A stretch of 64,000 nucleotides of DNA from Mesaphorura yosii (taxonomy: Eukaryota > Arthropoda > Collembola > Poduromorpha > Tullbergiidae), in assembly GCA_009869945.1 (NCBI GenBank), contig WIXG01000015.1, forward strand, positions 415,200 to 479,199. The letters run 5' to 3'. The notes beneath the pieces are model-generated. The model was not told where the DNA came from and did no database searches. It saw nothing but the letters and a program-made list of their open reading frames with translations. Below, piece after piece: positions 50,003 through 62,100 of this stretch. The first letter of the stretch is position 1, and the number at the start of each line of letters is the position of its first letter. The position numbers and the translations under genes were made by a program.

Positions 50003-52527
50003 GTAAGTCGTCTCTTTTTTATATAATTTATTGGCGTTTGCGCTTTCAACTTTCAACTATCGTGAACCAAAATTGCATGGAATTCAGTAAAGTGGAAAGC
50101 CAAAGCCAAAACATCATATCGTCAGGCAGCTATTACCAAAGACAATAAACTTAATGCATCCATCATCATTTGTTCATGCATTCGGTGACTAGTGACACTG
50201 CCAGACTGCCACACCCTGTCCATTTGCAGCATTTTATTACACGTATACGCTTCTTGCACAATTCAGTAAATTGCTATGTGGCACTCTGCATTCAATATGA
50301 AAATGGTCGACCGACCCTCCGACAAAAAAAGGTAATCACCGTGCCATTATCAGAACTCATAATTGATTACTCTGAAAGTGGTGGCACGGCACTCTGTTCA
50401 GCCAAGCGTCCTTGCCCAGTTGGTCAATAAATAATTCCTTGGATGCAAGTGGCAATGGCGTGGTTTCATGTGGAACATAAAATGTACACTCCATCATGCT
50501 TTCTAATAATTCATACATGCCGGGCGGTCATTAGTTCGATTATCACCACCAAATGCCACCTTTCCTGTGAATTTTAAAAGTCCACGAATTGAATTGCCAA
50601 ATATAGCCACATAGTAAATATAAACATAAACACATAAAAAGTATTGTACCCATTAAAAACAAAAAGCGGACATAAAATCCATGTCATAAATCTTATCGCC
50701 AGTGACTAGGAAAAGTTTAAAATTCTTCACTCAGAACTATCTCTCTAAATGAAATGTAAATCAATCCGAGCGTCTAAAGTCAAAATGCAGACCTCACGGC
50801 CGCCGTCGTAGCGTGAAGTTAAGGAAACTCGGCCGTCAGAGTCGGCAATCCAGTCAAATGTCAAAATACAAGGATGAGGATGGTTTTAAAAGAGTTAAAA
50901 ACGCCGACGTGAAAGATTTATTCTTTCGTGTGAGGATATGTACCGGGCCGGCGCGGGCGGACAGAACTTAAGCCGAATCCTAAGCCCAAGATTGCAAGAT
51001 TGCAAGATTGCTCGCTTTTGGTCGCAAGCCATTTTAACCCTCAAATCTTTCCATCTGACTCCACTTTCAATAAATAACCTCAAGCCATATTTCAAACTTA
51101 TCTGGATTTCGGGTGACATGCGGAAGATTCTATAAATAGTTGATAACTTCAGCAAAATTGCATTTGCCATGCCTTGCCGTGGCCATGCTTTACTGAGCCT
51201 TGATCGTGAACTTTTCCCGAAAGTGCGCTTTGATTTAGAACAGAACAAATTCCATTCATCAATATCCACATCACGCATTCATGCATGAAGCTCTGCTCTG
51301 ATTTGGCGTAGCAGAGGCTCCGAATTCACGTCCGGCTCGCAGCCAAGTTTATGACCACGCTCTGACGTAGGAAGCGAAGCGGATAAATGCTCTTGTACTC
51401 AGAGCATTATTCAGCCATGAAAGGAAACCGGTGCCATAAATTTAAATGTGTACTAAAATTTCATGGCGGGAGGCAAATAGGAGGAAAATAGTTCCGAACT
51501 CCGAAGCAGGATAACATCGTCATCAAATCGCAATAACTCTGATTCGTCCAACTTTTCATTATCTCATTCACGTTTCACAACTTCCGAATAACAGCAATGA
51601 CAAAAGTATACAAGGACAAGCGTTGAATAGCAGGCGAAGTCTTGAAGAGTAATTTTATTCCCAGTGAATGTGAAAGCGGAAAACGCGAAAGACGAATACG
51701 AACAAAAATCTTGACGAAACTTCTTAAATGGAAAGTTCGTGCAGTGTCCAGCTTCTCCTGATCATCTAGAAAGCCCTGTGTACAGAATTCGATATTTGAA
51801 TGGCCCGTCTGTATTACAAGCATTTTCCCAAAAACTTGCCATTTAATTCTGAACATTATTGTTTGCCTTCAAATATTTGAATGCCAAAATGTGTCACCGC
51901 GATGTGTTAATACATGAAAATTGTGGACTGGGAATAATGATGGGCCGAGTCACCAATTCCCTATCTGTAAAAAATAAATATCAATCTATTTATCCTCGTA
52001 GTTGGGTTAAAGGTCTAATCTTGATCATTTCAGAAACTTGTTGCCTGGCCTACATGACCAACATGAGTTGGACGTGGCACTTTCTTTTCCTCCTCGGCGC
52101 TTGTCAATTCCCAATTCGAAATTGAATCCACAGTTAACACGGTGCAGAGCGCTGAGGTTATTTTGCTTTGCATTGCGTTTCTGTGCTACCCATTCGCCTT
52201 CACTGATGGAGTACTGACGCACTGACGTATTATTACTTACCATTCTCGAACCATTGGCGTCACCAACTTCCATTCCATCAAAGTTACATGCGAACAAATA
52301 CAATTGTATTCTAAAGTCTGAATGCTTGACTGAAATGAAAAGAGGACAAAGCAGGCTGGCTGCCAGGCAAGACCCAAACGGTCAACCTTTTATATTTAAC
52401 ATGCAGCTGCTGCTTTTCTCGAGCCTTTGCCTGAGAAAGTTCAAATGCCAAAGCCATGGTCCGACACAGTTCGTGTTTCATTCTCGTTCCCAACTCACAT
52501 AATTTCACATTCGTCGGCACAATACAG
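50003..52527. other. Gene-free stretch (possible intron)
   Basis: No recognisable gene. Three perfect tandem copies of CAAGATTG lie at 50987-51010. It may be the first intron of a gene starting at 49868. Confidence 0.35.
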
Positions 52528-52670
52528 TGGCCAATCTCGTTACCAACACCAAGCAGAGGCCGACGACCAAGAAAGGCGACCGATTCACATTGGATTTGGA
52601 TTTATGGTTTCCAATTCACAGAAGAACATGGACTGCACGCTTTCGGACAGGCTGAGAAGTCTCAAATTAC
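52528..52670 (+). CDS. Putative internal exon
   Basis: A 143-nt block is bounded by an acceptor (ACAATACAG) and a strong donor (GTGAGTACTG). Two of its three frames are open throughout. The frame containing YQHQAEADDQERRPIHIGFG and LSDRLRSLKL ends with one leftover base, the phase needed to join the zinc-finger exon at 57164. No known domain is visible. Assignment to the 49868 start or to the zinc-finger gene is speculative. Confidence 0.25.
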
Positions 52671-52986
52671 GTGAGTACTGAATGATGAGAACCGCCGTCC
52701 TGAATGGTGAATGCTCTGCTACTGTTTTCACTCTCAATTCACAATCCTTCCTTCGGACTGAATTTGTGGCTTTTGGTTTGGATTAAATGAAGGCACACAG
52801 CATTGTCGGCAAAATACTTTCTTGCTTTCGTCCAATCTCACCACTTTAAATACATAACCGTAGCATGTGTGGAGGAAAGAACGGAGACGTGAAGTGTACG
52901 CAAAAGGAAAGGGTAGCCTGTCCCTAATAATTTTATCTAATATAATAATGTAAGATAATTGATAATCATTGATAATTCAAAGGTGA

Positions 52987-53275
52987 TTACTGATTAGTGA
53001 GTGGTGGTGGTAGTGGGGATTCGGAGGTTCCAGTGGCCGGTCTGTTGGCTTTAATCATATGGAGCATCAGCTGCAGTTGTTGGTTATTCAGTTGATTATG
53101 CATGTTGATCTCGGTCTTCATTGATTTGAATGAATCAGAGAGCGAGTCAATCTTCTCGGAGAGTGATTCAGGCAGGAGCTGTAGGGACAGGAGGAATGGT
53201 GTCGACGCTCGCGGCTCCACATGCAAGGGCCAATAGGCAGAAGCACACTGGCAAGACGAAACGGCTCAGCATCAT
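52987..53275 (-). CDS. Small secreted peptide gene, frame interrupted by a 28-nt segment
   Basis: An ATG at 53275 encodes a clear signal peptide (MMLSRFVLPVCFCLLALACG). About 13 codons after it the frame hits TGA (near 53170). Removing the 28-nt GT...AG segment 53179-53206, whose 3' end looks like a real acceptor (ATTCCTCCTGTCCCTACAG), restores a frame. That frame runs LLPESLSEKIDSLSDSFKSM, a Gln/Asn-rich amphipathic helix (NNQQLQLMLHMIKANR), then a Pro-rich end. It would give 86 aa with the mature part about 63. Other introns in this window are 55 nt or longer, so the alternative is a real frameshift and loss of function. No family recognised. Confidence 0.45.
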
Positions 53276-53543
53276 GATTTCAATGAGGACTGGAATTGTT
53301 GAAATAAAATAGATTGCTGTTTCAGACGATAAGCTCACACGGATCCCGATTATCAATGTGGTTAACTAACAATTGCAGGGACAGGACTTGCTAATTACGG
53401 CCGATAACGAATTTGTGACTAAATTACACACTAGACTGGCTGGAGGTGGTAAATCACAAAATTAACTCTTTCAATTCAACAAAATAAATCGAGACACGTT
53501 GCTCATCTGCTGAGGTGAGAAGAAAGAGACACTTGACGGGACT

Positions 53544-54398
53544 TCAAGTGATCAAGCCCCAGTCGACGGCATATCCCTCTCCTTTTTTTTCACTTCCAAT
53601 CCCTGCTTCCTCCTCCGTGCTCACCAGCCACTGATTCCTAATCCATTGCCCAGTCGGTTGCCCACATTGTTGCAGGTGCAGTTGCGGGACGTACACCAGG
53701 CTCCCGGAGTCACCCTGAGCCGTAGAGAGAGGTCAGGAGTCAGAACCTCAGTATCGGGAGCATTATCACATTCGTATCTGGCACAGTGTCGTCGCAGTTG
53801 CCCATTTGCACATTGCGAGCCCCGAACTCCTCCGGCGCACGGCCTTGAAGAAGGTGTTGGGTAGGATCGAGGCGTCAGACTGCCCCGCCAGGGCGTACAC
53901 GGTCCCCTCTGAAAAATTCACGAATGCCCGCGAATCTTGAATAATTTGGCCAATTTAGGGTCAAATGACATGTGTGTGACTTTGTGTATCTCCCCACCCC
54001 ACCGTCTGCGCCTGGAGGTCACCGAATGTCATCGCGATGGAGCCCCATGACGCCATTTCAGCGCGGGACACGAACCCCTTGAAGGATACATTCTGCCTGA
54101 GCACAATCAAGCCAGAGGCGATCGCCGTCCTCCGCTGCATGCCGGCGTCCTGCACGTTGAGGTCATTGGTCCCGAACACAAGTTCGAACCATTGCACTCC
54201 CCTGGGGGAGTGGGCCAAAGTGAGGACGTGTCTCCTGGTGACGAGGGTGCCGGAGCAGAACTGGCGGTCGTCCAGGGTCAGGGCGACGAGGAAGAGATGT
54301 GGGTTGGTAATGATTGAGGGTAGCCAGGTCAGAGGCCTCTTTTTCGAATGGGGTCCTGGATTGCTCGAGGAAGGTTGCATGAGTGGCGACCGCTGCAC
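53544..54398 (-). pseudogene. Trypsin-like serine protease homologue, degenerate or inactive
   Basis: The upstream block (about 54398-54000) reads HLFLVALTLDDRQFCSGTLV then TRRHVLTLAHSPRG, the chymotrypsin-fold His region. The Cys after the His is Ser. It continues to SGLIVLRQNVSFKGFV, where the catalytic Asp position (normally NDIALL) appears to be Gly, then QTVGWGDTQ. A second block begins after an acceptor at 53908 (GTVYALAGQSDASILPNTFF). A GDSGS catalytic-Ser motif follows at about 53700-53714 after another acceptor (CTCAG), then LVYVPQLHLQQCG. No signal peptide or IVGG activation site was located and exon joins are uncertain. The lost Asp argues for a non-catalytic homologue (SPH). The poor continuity argues for a pseudogene. 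Confidence 0.5.
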
Positions 54399-54420
54399 AC
54401 GACAGCCGTGTGGACGTCAT

Positions 54421-57007
54421 GGGCGGGAGCCCACGGGTTCAGACACGTTTTCGTGCATTGTCCAGCCAATTTTTCAACTCTTCATTAAGTACTGGTTCCG
54501 AGTTATGATAAATGCTGACTTCCTCGACCGAACTGCTCACATTTGACCCAGCCACGCACGAAACTAATGCCTTCAAGTAATTTCAGTTGTCTTTTGTCAA
54601 AAAAGAAACAGTTTTTATCTTGCTTCGCTGAATCTAGACCTCGAGTGTTTTGTGCAGAGCAAATTAAATTAGCAATGTAGCAAGAGGTTTGGCTTGACTG
54701 ACTGCGCTAATTATTCAACACATTTTGACAAGCCATACGACATTACTCTGGTTTAACTTATCAAAGTCAGAAACACCCGGTCTATTTCGCGTATAATTAA
54801 TTGTGTTGCGAATGAATGAGTTCGTGTTACAGAATAGCGCAGAGAAAGAGCTCGAATTGCTGCTATAACATGGATGTATATGTAATGCATTTATTGGTTA
54901 GAAGTTTTGTGTAAGTAATGGTGCAAGATGTAAAATTGATTGTTGCAGTATTTTGGTGCCTGCGACTGGTGGTCCCAGTAAGTTAGATTAGTCGCAATGT
55001 CGCAAAGTCATCACTCAAAATATCAAGTTTGGCTCGAGCTGTCGAGAAAAAGACATTCTCACCACATTATGCCTGAGATTTTATCAAGGTGTGCGAGGAC
55101 CTGTGGGGGTTAGTGCAGTCGAGTTTTCGGACAGTGAAGTATGCTAGGTACTGATTGGGTTTTCTTTCATTAATCCCTTCGACCCTCAATTTTGAAGTGG
55201 GTAAGCCATTCTAAATTGTTCTCTGGCTCTTTTACATGCACCGATGATCTATTGTTCTGTCCTTTCCCTGCTCCAAGTTTCCCGTATAATATTTTATAAA
55301 TTATGGATTTTGTTCCAAGTAGGCTACAGACGTACCGACGGAAAATGAAAAGAGTTGCCGCACTTGCTGCTGTGCTCATTCTTGTAATAAAATTCATTTA
55401 GTTGCGAAATAACTCATCTCACAGACCATTAAGTCGGCTGGAACTCTGAAACCTGCAGCTCGGGAAGTAATTTCTGAAAAATCGACCAAAACCTAAAGCT
55501 AAAACTAAAAGATCCGCGTTCCATTGCCTGCCTTTCTCAAGTTTCTTTGTACACAAATCATACTAGCTCGTAGTATTAAAAGCAATGTCAAAATGGCAAA
55601 GGCAATGGTACAACACATGGAAAAAGTTTACGGAAAAATGTAATCTAGATGATTATTTTCTCATAAACCCGACTTTCACTCTACTTTGCAGGAAAAGTTA
55701 CTTACTTTTACTGCCTGCCCCCATGCTTGGGATGTAGTCTTAGCGGAGTCAGAGCTCCATTTTTAGAAGTCTTGCAAGCTTGATTTTTCCGATTGGTTTC
55801 ATATTCTATATAAATATTTTTGCCAAGAGCAACTTTTGTTTCTTCAAAACGAAGAGTTTGTGCCTTGATGAATTCAAGTACAGATGTTCATTAATCAGAG
55901 TTTGTTCCAAGCTTAATGGAATCAATTCAACAGCAGAGCGACCTGCAGACAACGACAATGGCGATGCTGCAAAGGCACAGTGGGTTCATAACAAATTAGA
56001 GCGTGTGCGTGCGCGTGCAAATGAATGTTGACACAATCGCACTAAATCGCGAGTTTGAATTTGAGTACAAGCGACTGTCACTGTCAGTTCCAGCTCCAGC
56101 ATCAATTTCAGCAAACAAACAAAGAGACAAGAGCTTCATATCCCGAGACATTAAAACAAAAACAATATAATTGGCTTGCTGATTCCAATTTCCTCTATAA
56201 ATAAGCGGAAGCACATGGGACCTAAGAAGTGATGTGCATGCTGTGCTAGTTCGAATGTACTCATGCATGACTTCCATGCATGTGAGAAGCCCTTCCCTGC
56301 CATATTGCTCTAGAACCCGAAACCGAGACTGGTATAAATTGGGCTTGAAATGTGAACTGAATTGAGAATTCTAATCATGAGCTTGAACCCTCTTATATGA
56401 ACCTTGATGCAGTGAGATGAGACATGAGAAGCAAGCAATGAATTTGCAAGCTCGAAGCGTCTATCGTCTTGTCTTTAGAGATTTGATTGTGTGTGAATGC
56501 GAACGCGAACGACTTTCTGCTGAAATGATGAACTGGTATCGCATTTCTTCTTGGGTCGCAAGTCACAGCCGCAAGGTCCTTCAATTTTAACGACAGCAAA
56601 AAGCTATTCGAGCAGCACCGTCTCGATAGAATAGGCCTTACCTGACTGGCTGACTGACCCTACGGCGAATTTGGAACCAACAACCATCGATATATTATGA
56701 TTACGACCAACGTCGACTGCTGCACCCGTATCCACCTGGTAGTTTTGTATAAAAAAAATAATTGGTGCTTGGAAATATTCGATGCATGCAAGCTGCGTAG
56801 CTTCTTGGTTGGAACCCAATTGCTGCCAACTCGTAGATGACGTTGTCAAATTACGTACTGAGCAGTGCAGTACGGACGATGAACTCATGAAGTATCGACA
56901 TTTTAAGAACCTGCATTCATGTGCGAGACAATAGAATAAAAAGCTTAAGACAGTTCAATTATCAAGCAAATCACTGCTCTCAGTTTGTCTGTAGAAAATA
57001 AGCTAAC
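54421..57007. other. Gene-free stretch
   Basis: No exon chain or domain is found on either strand. Short frames here look random. A palindromic CATGCATG cluster is near 56264-56283. Confidence 0.4.
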
Positions 57008-57536
57008 ATGCTTTCTCTGGAGCTTGATTGCCCGTTCGATTGTTGTCAAGTTTGGAAAGGGATCAGTAAGTTGCACTTTGACATTTCCTGTTACTCGCTT
57101 ACGAGGGAAGTTCCAAATGTAATTGCAGCAGTAACTGATTTTGATTTCATTGTTAATTTCCAGTCCCACTCCCTTCCACAGCGAAGCTGATGAGGATGAG
57201 CACGAACGAATATTTGGCATTCATGGAGAAGGAGAATCGGAAACGTCTTCGCCTTGGTTTTACTCCCGAAAAGGGCAACTCCAGCCCGGTTTGAGTTCGG
57301 GTTCAACAAGTAGCTCCAAGCCATCTCCGGATTCTGAGAAACAGGTGTCTGGGGAATACCACCTGGACCGACGCTCATTGCAGACACGAAGAAGGAAAGC
57401 AGCAGAAGAGGTGTCAGGCATAACAATTAACCTGGTCTCCTGCACGCTCTGCGAGTCGTTCTGCCAAAGTGAGAATGATTTGAGGAAGCACATTTCCATG
57501 TTTCACGCGAAACTAGCCGAAAATCCACCCCGCTGA
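57008..57536 (+). CDS. Small C2H2 zinc-finger protein
   Basis: The best model has three exons: 57008-57065, 57164-57288 and 57345-57536 (56-nt last intron), giving 124 aa. It starts MLSLELDCPFDCCQVWKG after an in-frame TAA. It continues with a basic helix (MSTNEYLAFMEKENRKRLRL, then GFTPEKGNSSP), then VSGEYHLDRRSLQTRRRKAA. It ends in one C2H2 finger, CTLCESFCQSENDLRKHISM then FH (C-x2-C-x12-H-x4-H, all four ligands present), a few residues before the stop. AATAAA at 57578-57583 marks the 3' end. If the last intron is kept, exon 57164-57536 is open in a different frame from acceptor to stop, giving an acidic, Ser-rich variant of the middle. It may be the 3' part of a larger gene. Likely nuclear, target unknown. 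Confidence 0.5.
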
Positions 57537-57577
57537 TTGTATGTGCATGCTAGGAGTACTGGTAAACGGAGGATTTA

Positions 57578-57583
57578 AATAAA
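57578..57583 (+). terminator. Poly(A) signal of the zinc-finger gene
   Basis: AATAAA, about 42 nt past the TGA ending the C2H2 frame. Confidence 0.6.
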
Positions 57584-58253
57584 ATTGAATCTTGTCATCG
57601 AGTCTCTGCTCTGTGAATAAGAAGCTTACAATCCTGCCGCCACGCTGCCACGCAGTCCTTATGTACTACTACTAAATACGAATGCGAATGTGGTTGGCTG
57701 GTGCGCACCCAATATAATTTATCCTCTCGCATGGAACCTGACGTGATTTGAATTTGAAAATCTAATTTCATTAGGCTTTGCCAGCCCATAAGCGTGGTAT
57801 TAGCACAGGATCTCTCCGTATGTGTCGGTGTGAATACTGAATGACATTTGGGAGCTGCAGTCTGCAAGGAGCAAAGTCAAGTCACCCGTTGACATGAATG
57901 CCGAATGCGACCTGATCGTAACCACAGTCAATGCTGCGCCATGCCACGCCGACTGAGGCTTGGTTGACTTCTCTTTTGTTCTTGCTCCACACGCTTCCAG
58001 CGTCGACTCTGTTGAGCTTTGTTATTTAGAGAAGCTAGTTAATTAAATTTGAATCCATGTCGTGTGTGTAATTTGTATAAATAGAGCTTCAATTTACAAG
58101 AGCTTACTTAAACTTTCAAGACGTAGACAAGAGAATTGCATAAATATAGAGTACAAAATTACAAATTGTAAATATTCTTCAAATATGATACACACAGTGA
58201 TCGTTCTTGTTGAACATTCTTGCAAATGTGTATTTCATGACGGACGACAGACA

Positions 58254-59097
58254 CTAGAAACAGAAGCAGAGCTTCTTTCCATTGTCTTCTCCATCTTCCT
58301 CATCGTTCCCATTTCCGCTTGTTCGCTGTTTCGTTTTTAATTTCGAGTCTGTCGATTTGTCCGCTTTGCTGGCACCATTATCTTTCGCAGCGCCTCCTCC
58401 TCCACCGACGTCTTTACCCGTCCCAGCGTTGAAAGTAATTTTAGACTCACGAATGAGTCTGAGTAAGTCAAAGAAAGCTTTGTCGACATTCTCTCTTGTT
58501 TTTGCTGATGTTTCAATATAATTAACTTTCCAACTTCGTGCCGTGTAGTCTGCCTGGGACTTTTCAACCTTCCGCATCTCGTTCAAGTCAGATTTGTTTC
58601 CAATAAGTAGAAATGGAATTGCATCGGTATTCTTGACACGAATTATTTGTTCCCTGTGGACAGACAACCGTACAACGTAATTATGCAAGAACGTACGCTC
58701 GCTTTCTGAATACTCAATTATTTGCCCAATGCTTTACCGCATTTCACGACACGCACTCAAGCCGCTTTCTTCCGTGATGCTGAATACTGACAGAAATCCT
58801 TCTCCAGATCGGAAGTAATTATCCCGAATTGCGGCGTAATCTTCCTGACCAGCCGTGTCCAGGATATCAACCTGAATCTCTTCCCCGTCCAGGATGACTT
58901 TCTTTCTGTACGAGTCGGCTTTTGTGGGCTCATAATTTTCAATGAACTCGTCGTACATGAACTGGAGGGTGAGAGCTGATTTCCCGACACCACCGGCTCC
59001 GGTGATAATCACTTTGTACAGCTGTGGCGGCTGGTTGGGCTTGCCATCCTTGCCAGACGTTGTACGTGATGAGCCACGCGGCCCCGAGTCCGAACTT
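58254..59097 (-). CDS. RALA: Ral-family small GTPase
   Basis: Ral is a Ras-family GTPase that drives exocyst assembly and vesicle traffic when GTP-bound at membranes. Exons 58738-59097 and 58254-58653 join in phase, giving about 253 aa plus whatever an upstream exon adds. All G boxes are intact: [11 protein letters not shown] (G1), the Ral effector loop [12 protein letters not shown] (G2), [13 protein letters not shown] (G3), NKSD (G4) and ETSAK (G5). FMYDEF and [16 protein letters not shown] are Ral-typical. The tail is longer than the usual 206-aa protein. It has a Gly run ([18 protein letters not shown]), an acidic stretch ([12 protein letters not shown]) and ends CFCF, a CaaX box with Phe last, which suggests geranylgeranylation. 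The first exon opens after a strong acceptor (TTATCTTACAG). The real start is upstream and not found. An ATG at 59120 is in frame but lies inside that presumed intron. Confidence 0.93.
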
Positions 59098-59120
59098 CTG
59101 TAAGATAATAAAAACCACAT

Positions 59121-62100
59121 TAAAATGTGTGCGCACTGAGTGCGCGCAGGGTTTCTCTCTTCTACTTATTCGAATGCCAGAGTGCATTCCATTACCACCG
59201 TAATTACATTTTATGATCCCTTGTACGAATTCTGTGATTAGAATTTTTAAAAGCGCTGTGTAATAAAATCGCGTCTCGCATTTCGCATTTCATGTTTCGC
59301 GTGAGAATTAAGATCTCGTGCTTGTACTGCAATCTCAGGCTCTCTTTCCTTACTTTAGTGCACTACATTTTACTTTTACCCTAATTTTCTTATTTTTTGG
59401 CTGCAAAATGGCTGGCATGTGCTTCCCCAAACGTTGACTCATTTTTACGTGCATGAGTCGTTCTGCTTCTGCTGAAACGGTCGCAGTGGGCAGCGGGCAG
59501 GATGGCACAAAATCATTATCAGGATAATAAACACGATACGATCATGTTTGCCAAGGGAGTAACGCAAGCAAGGCAAGGCACCGTCTCATCTTCATAATCA
59601 TTTGTCATTGTGGAGGCGATACGGCGATAGTGAAACAGCTATCGCCATGTAAGGAAGCAGAAACAGCCTGTGAAAGTCTTCACCTTTGCAATCTTTACGC
59701 GAATCGCTCCAAAACCTATCTTAATGAGACGCTCATACTCGTAGGCAATTTATCTTTTGATCACTTCACAGCTGCGTGCCATTGCAGCGACGCTTCGATT
59801 TATGGCAGTTTGTCACGTTCGCGTTCTGAACCTCGCCTTCGCCTCGGTCTCCGCGTGCAAAACATTGCGCTGCGTCGCAGAAATGGGAGCAATAATAGAA
59901 CCTACAATTAACAACAATGGTTTGCAGTTTCAGAACCGCAATCCCAATCCGTAAGAAAACAGGAAAGGAAAGAAATGACAAGAAAAAATGAAACGGTTCT
60001 TTATAATGCGTGGTTGTCAGTAGCGAAATTCGAATGCAAACTTCTATTTGCATTTGTTCTGCATTGTCTGCAAGTCATAATCTTCACCGCAAACCGAGTG
60101 CTTGCATGCTGCATTAAGCTTCGGGAATATTAAAATATCAAATAATGCACAGGCAGAATCGCAATTCGCAAGCACCCAAGAGAGGAAATCCTAATTACAT
60201 TTGCAAGCATAAACTATTCTCTATTCTGTGGTTGTGACTGACGATGGCAAGAACGTGAATCAGATTTAACAGGACTTTGATGAACTCATTCAATTTAGTA
60301 GTTTTGCGCAATGCACGAGCCATGTCTCGTGACTGGGACGACATTGTTGTCTCTTGGAACAGATCAGGTTTGACTCTAGCAGCGTTGTGTAGTGGAGTTT
60401 TGTCCAATACGCCAAACTACAACACGGAAGAAGGGTCTAAGCCTCAAATTGTACGATTCAGCCCAAAATTTGCTCGCCAACATGCGTTTTGAATTATCAC
60501 CAATCACGAATTATTGTATTCATTAATCTTAATAATATTGTTCTAAGCCTGACAAAGCTTCATTGCTTGCGTGCGGAATTTCTTGCACTGCGCTGCCTGA
60601 AGGCAAGGGATCGTGATACGCACGATGAGCTGAATGCGAGCAACAAAGCCAAAGCTAAAGCTATAAAACAATCTCACTTCACAGGATGAGGATTAAGCAG
60701 GAGAAAGAAAGAACACAATGCAGAAGAGACAGGTTTCTCGTTTCATAAACGCTTTATTGAAAACATGCAGTCGCATTATAATATTGCGTGCATACATAAT
60801 CTAGGCTCATGGCCCACGTTCATGCTTACGCTCAAGAAAACTTGCTGTCGCCTTGCCTCTTACCTGAGAAGATGATGGTATTTGGGTTAGTGGCACGGAA
60901 CAGGTAACACCACGTTACATTACATCTTCTTAGATGTCAAGCTTTATGTCTCAAGAGACGATCAAAGATGCGCATGCTTAGTGGACCTTCGATGAAGATT
61001 TCTTAAACGCCTGTAATTAATGGATTCTCGAGACCGAACGCTTAATTGTATTTTAATTTATGATGAACTGTTGAATGATTAGACTCAGCCACAACGAAGA
61101 GAACCAATGAAGGGAAACTTTCTAATGACTTCGACATCCAGTCCCAAGTGAATTACTGATTTGAAGAAGCGCAAGCGATTCATTTTTGTACAGACGATTA
61201 TGGTGACTTTTACACTTTCAGGTACAAATCTACTATTATGTGAAAGCAGTAGATTTAATAGGATTTGGAACTGCTCACCTGAAGTGTGTTAATTTCGTCT
61301 CACGGATAAACCTCCTGACTTTATTCCACTGATTCCCGAATCCATTCCCCGTGCGTAGCGCAAAACGCCGACTTTCCTGGACAAAGCTGATTCGCAGGTC
61401 GTGCACGCTACTTCTCCAGTTTGGCATTTTGATTCTGAGTCCGGATTACATGTGCAATGTACTACGGATTCCAATGTTACTTGTACGTTGAACTGATGAT
61501 AAACACTTCAACTTCAATCAAGAGGAGAGAAGAGTTCAATCGCCAACGCAAATGCCAATGCCAGTCTCAGTCACAGGCACAACTTACTTCCACCTGCCAA
61601 TCGCAGAACAGACCAGAGGAGCTTCGGCCACAGCGATCGACGCGAGGGTTTGAACTTTGCAAAAAGGAAGTCAAACCTTTAATAAATAGTGGGAATTAAA
61701 AATGCAGCCTATTACATAAAAATAAATGCTTGAGTGAGTTTCGAGCTACAGCAAAGCGGACGAGTCGTTCGGAGTCAAGTTCACTGTTCACAACACTGGC
61801 TCAAATCACGTAATGCAGCTCAACTCAACACGGTTGAAAGAGTTACAAATACCGAGACGTTAGAGAAAAAAGAGATTTTGAGGTTTTGTTTTGGTCATTT
61901 TCAGCTTCAGCATTGCAACTCGTGTGATTCACAGCTCACAGGTCTCGTTTTTTGCCGTTCTGTGCTGTGTTGTGATAGCAAATGAGGGACAGGTACATCG
62001 TACACGCTGAGAGGATGCTTTCATTGTTGAAAAGCACAAAACACATTTACGTTCATTCGTTCGTGTAGGATGATGCACGTACGCTTACGATACGCTCATG

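Noticed and set aside
50987-51010. Three tandem copies of CAAGATTG, and similar three-copy CAGTTTCG at 46154-46177
   Set aside because: Too short to suggest function. Ordinary replication-slippage repeats.
56604-56888. 94-codon minus-strand open frame
   Set aside because: Composition is random-looking, with no domain and no supporting signals.
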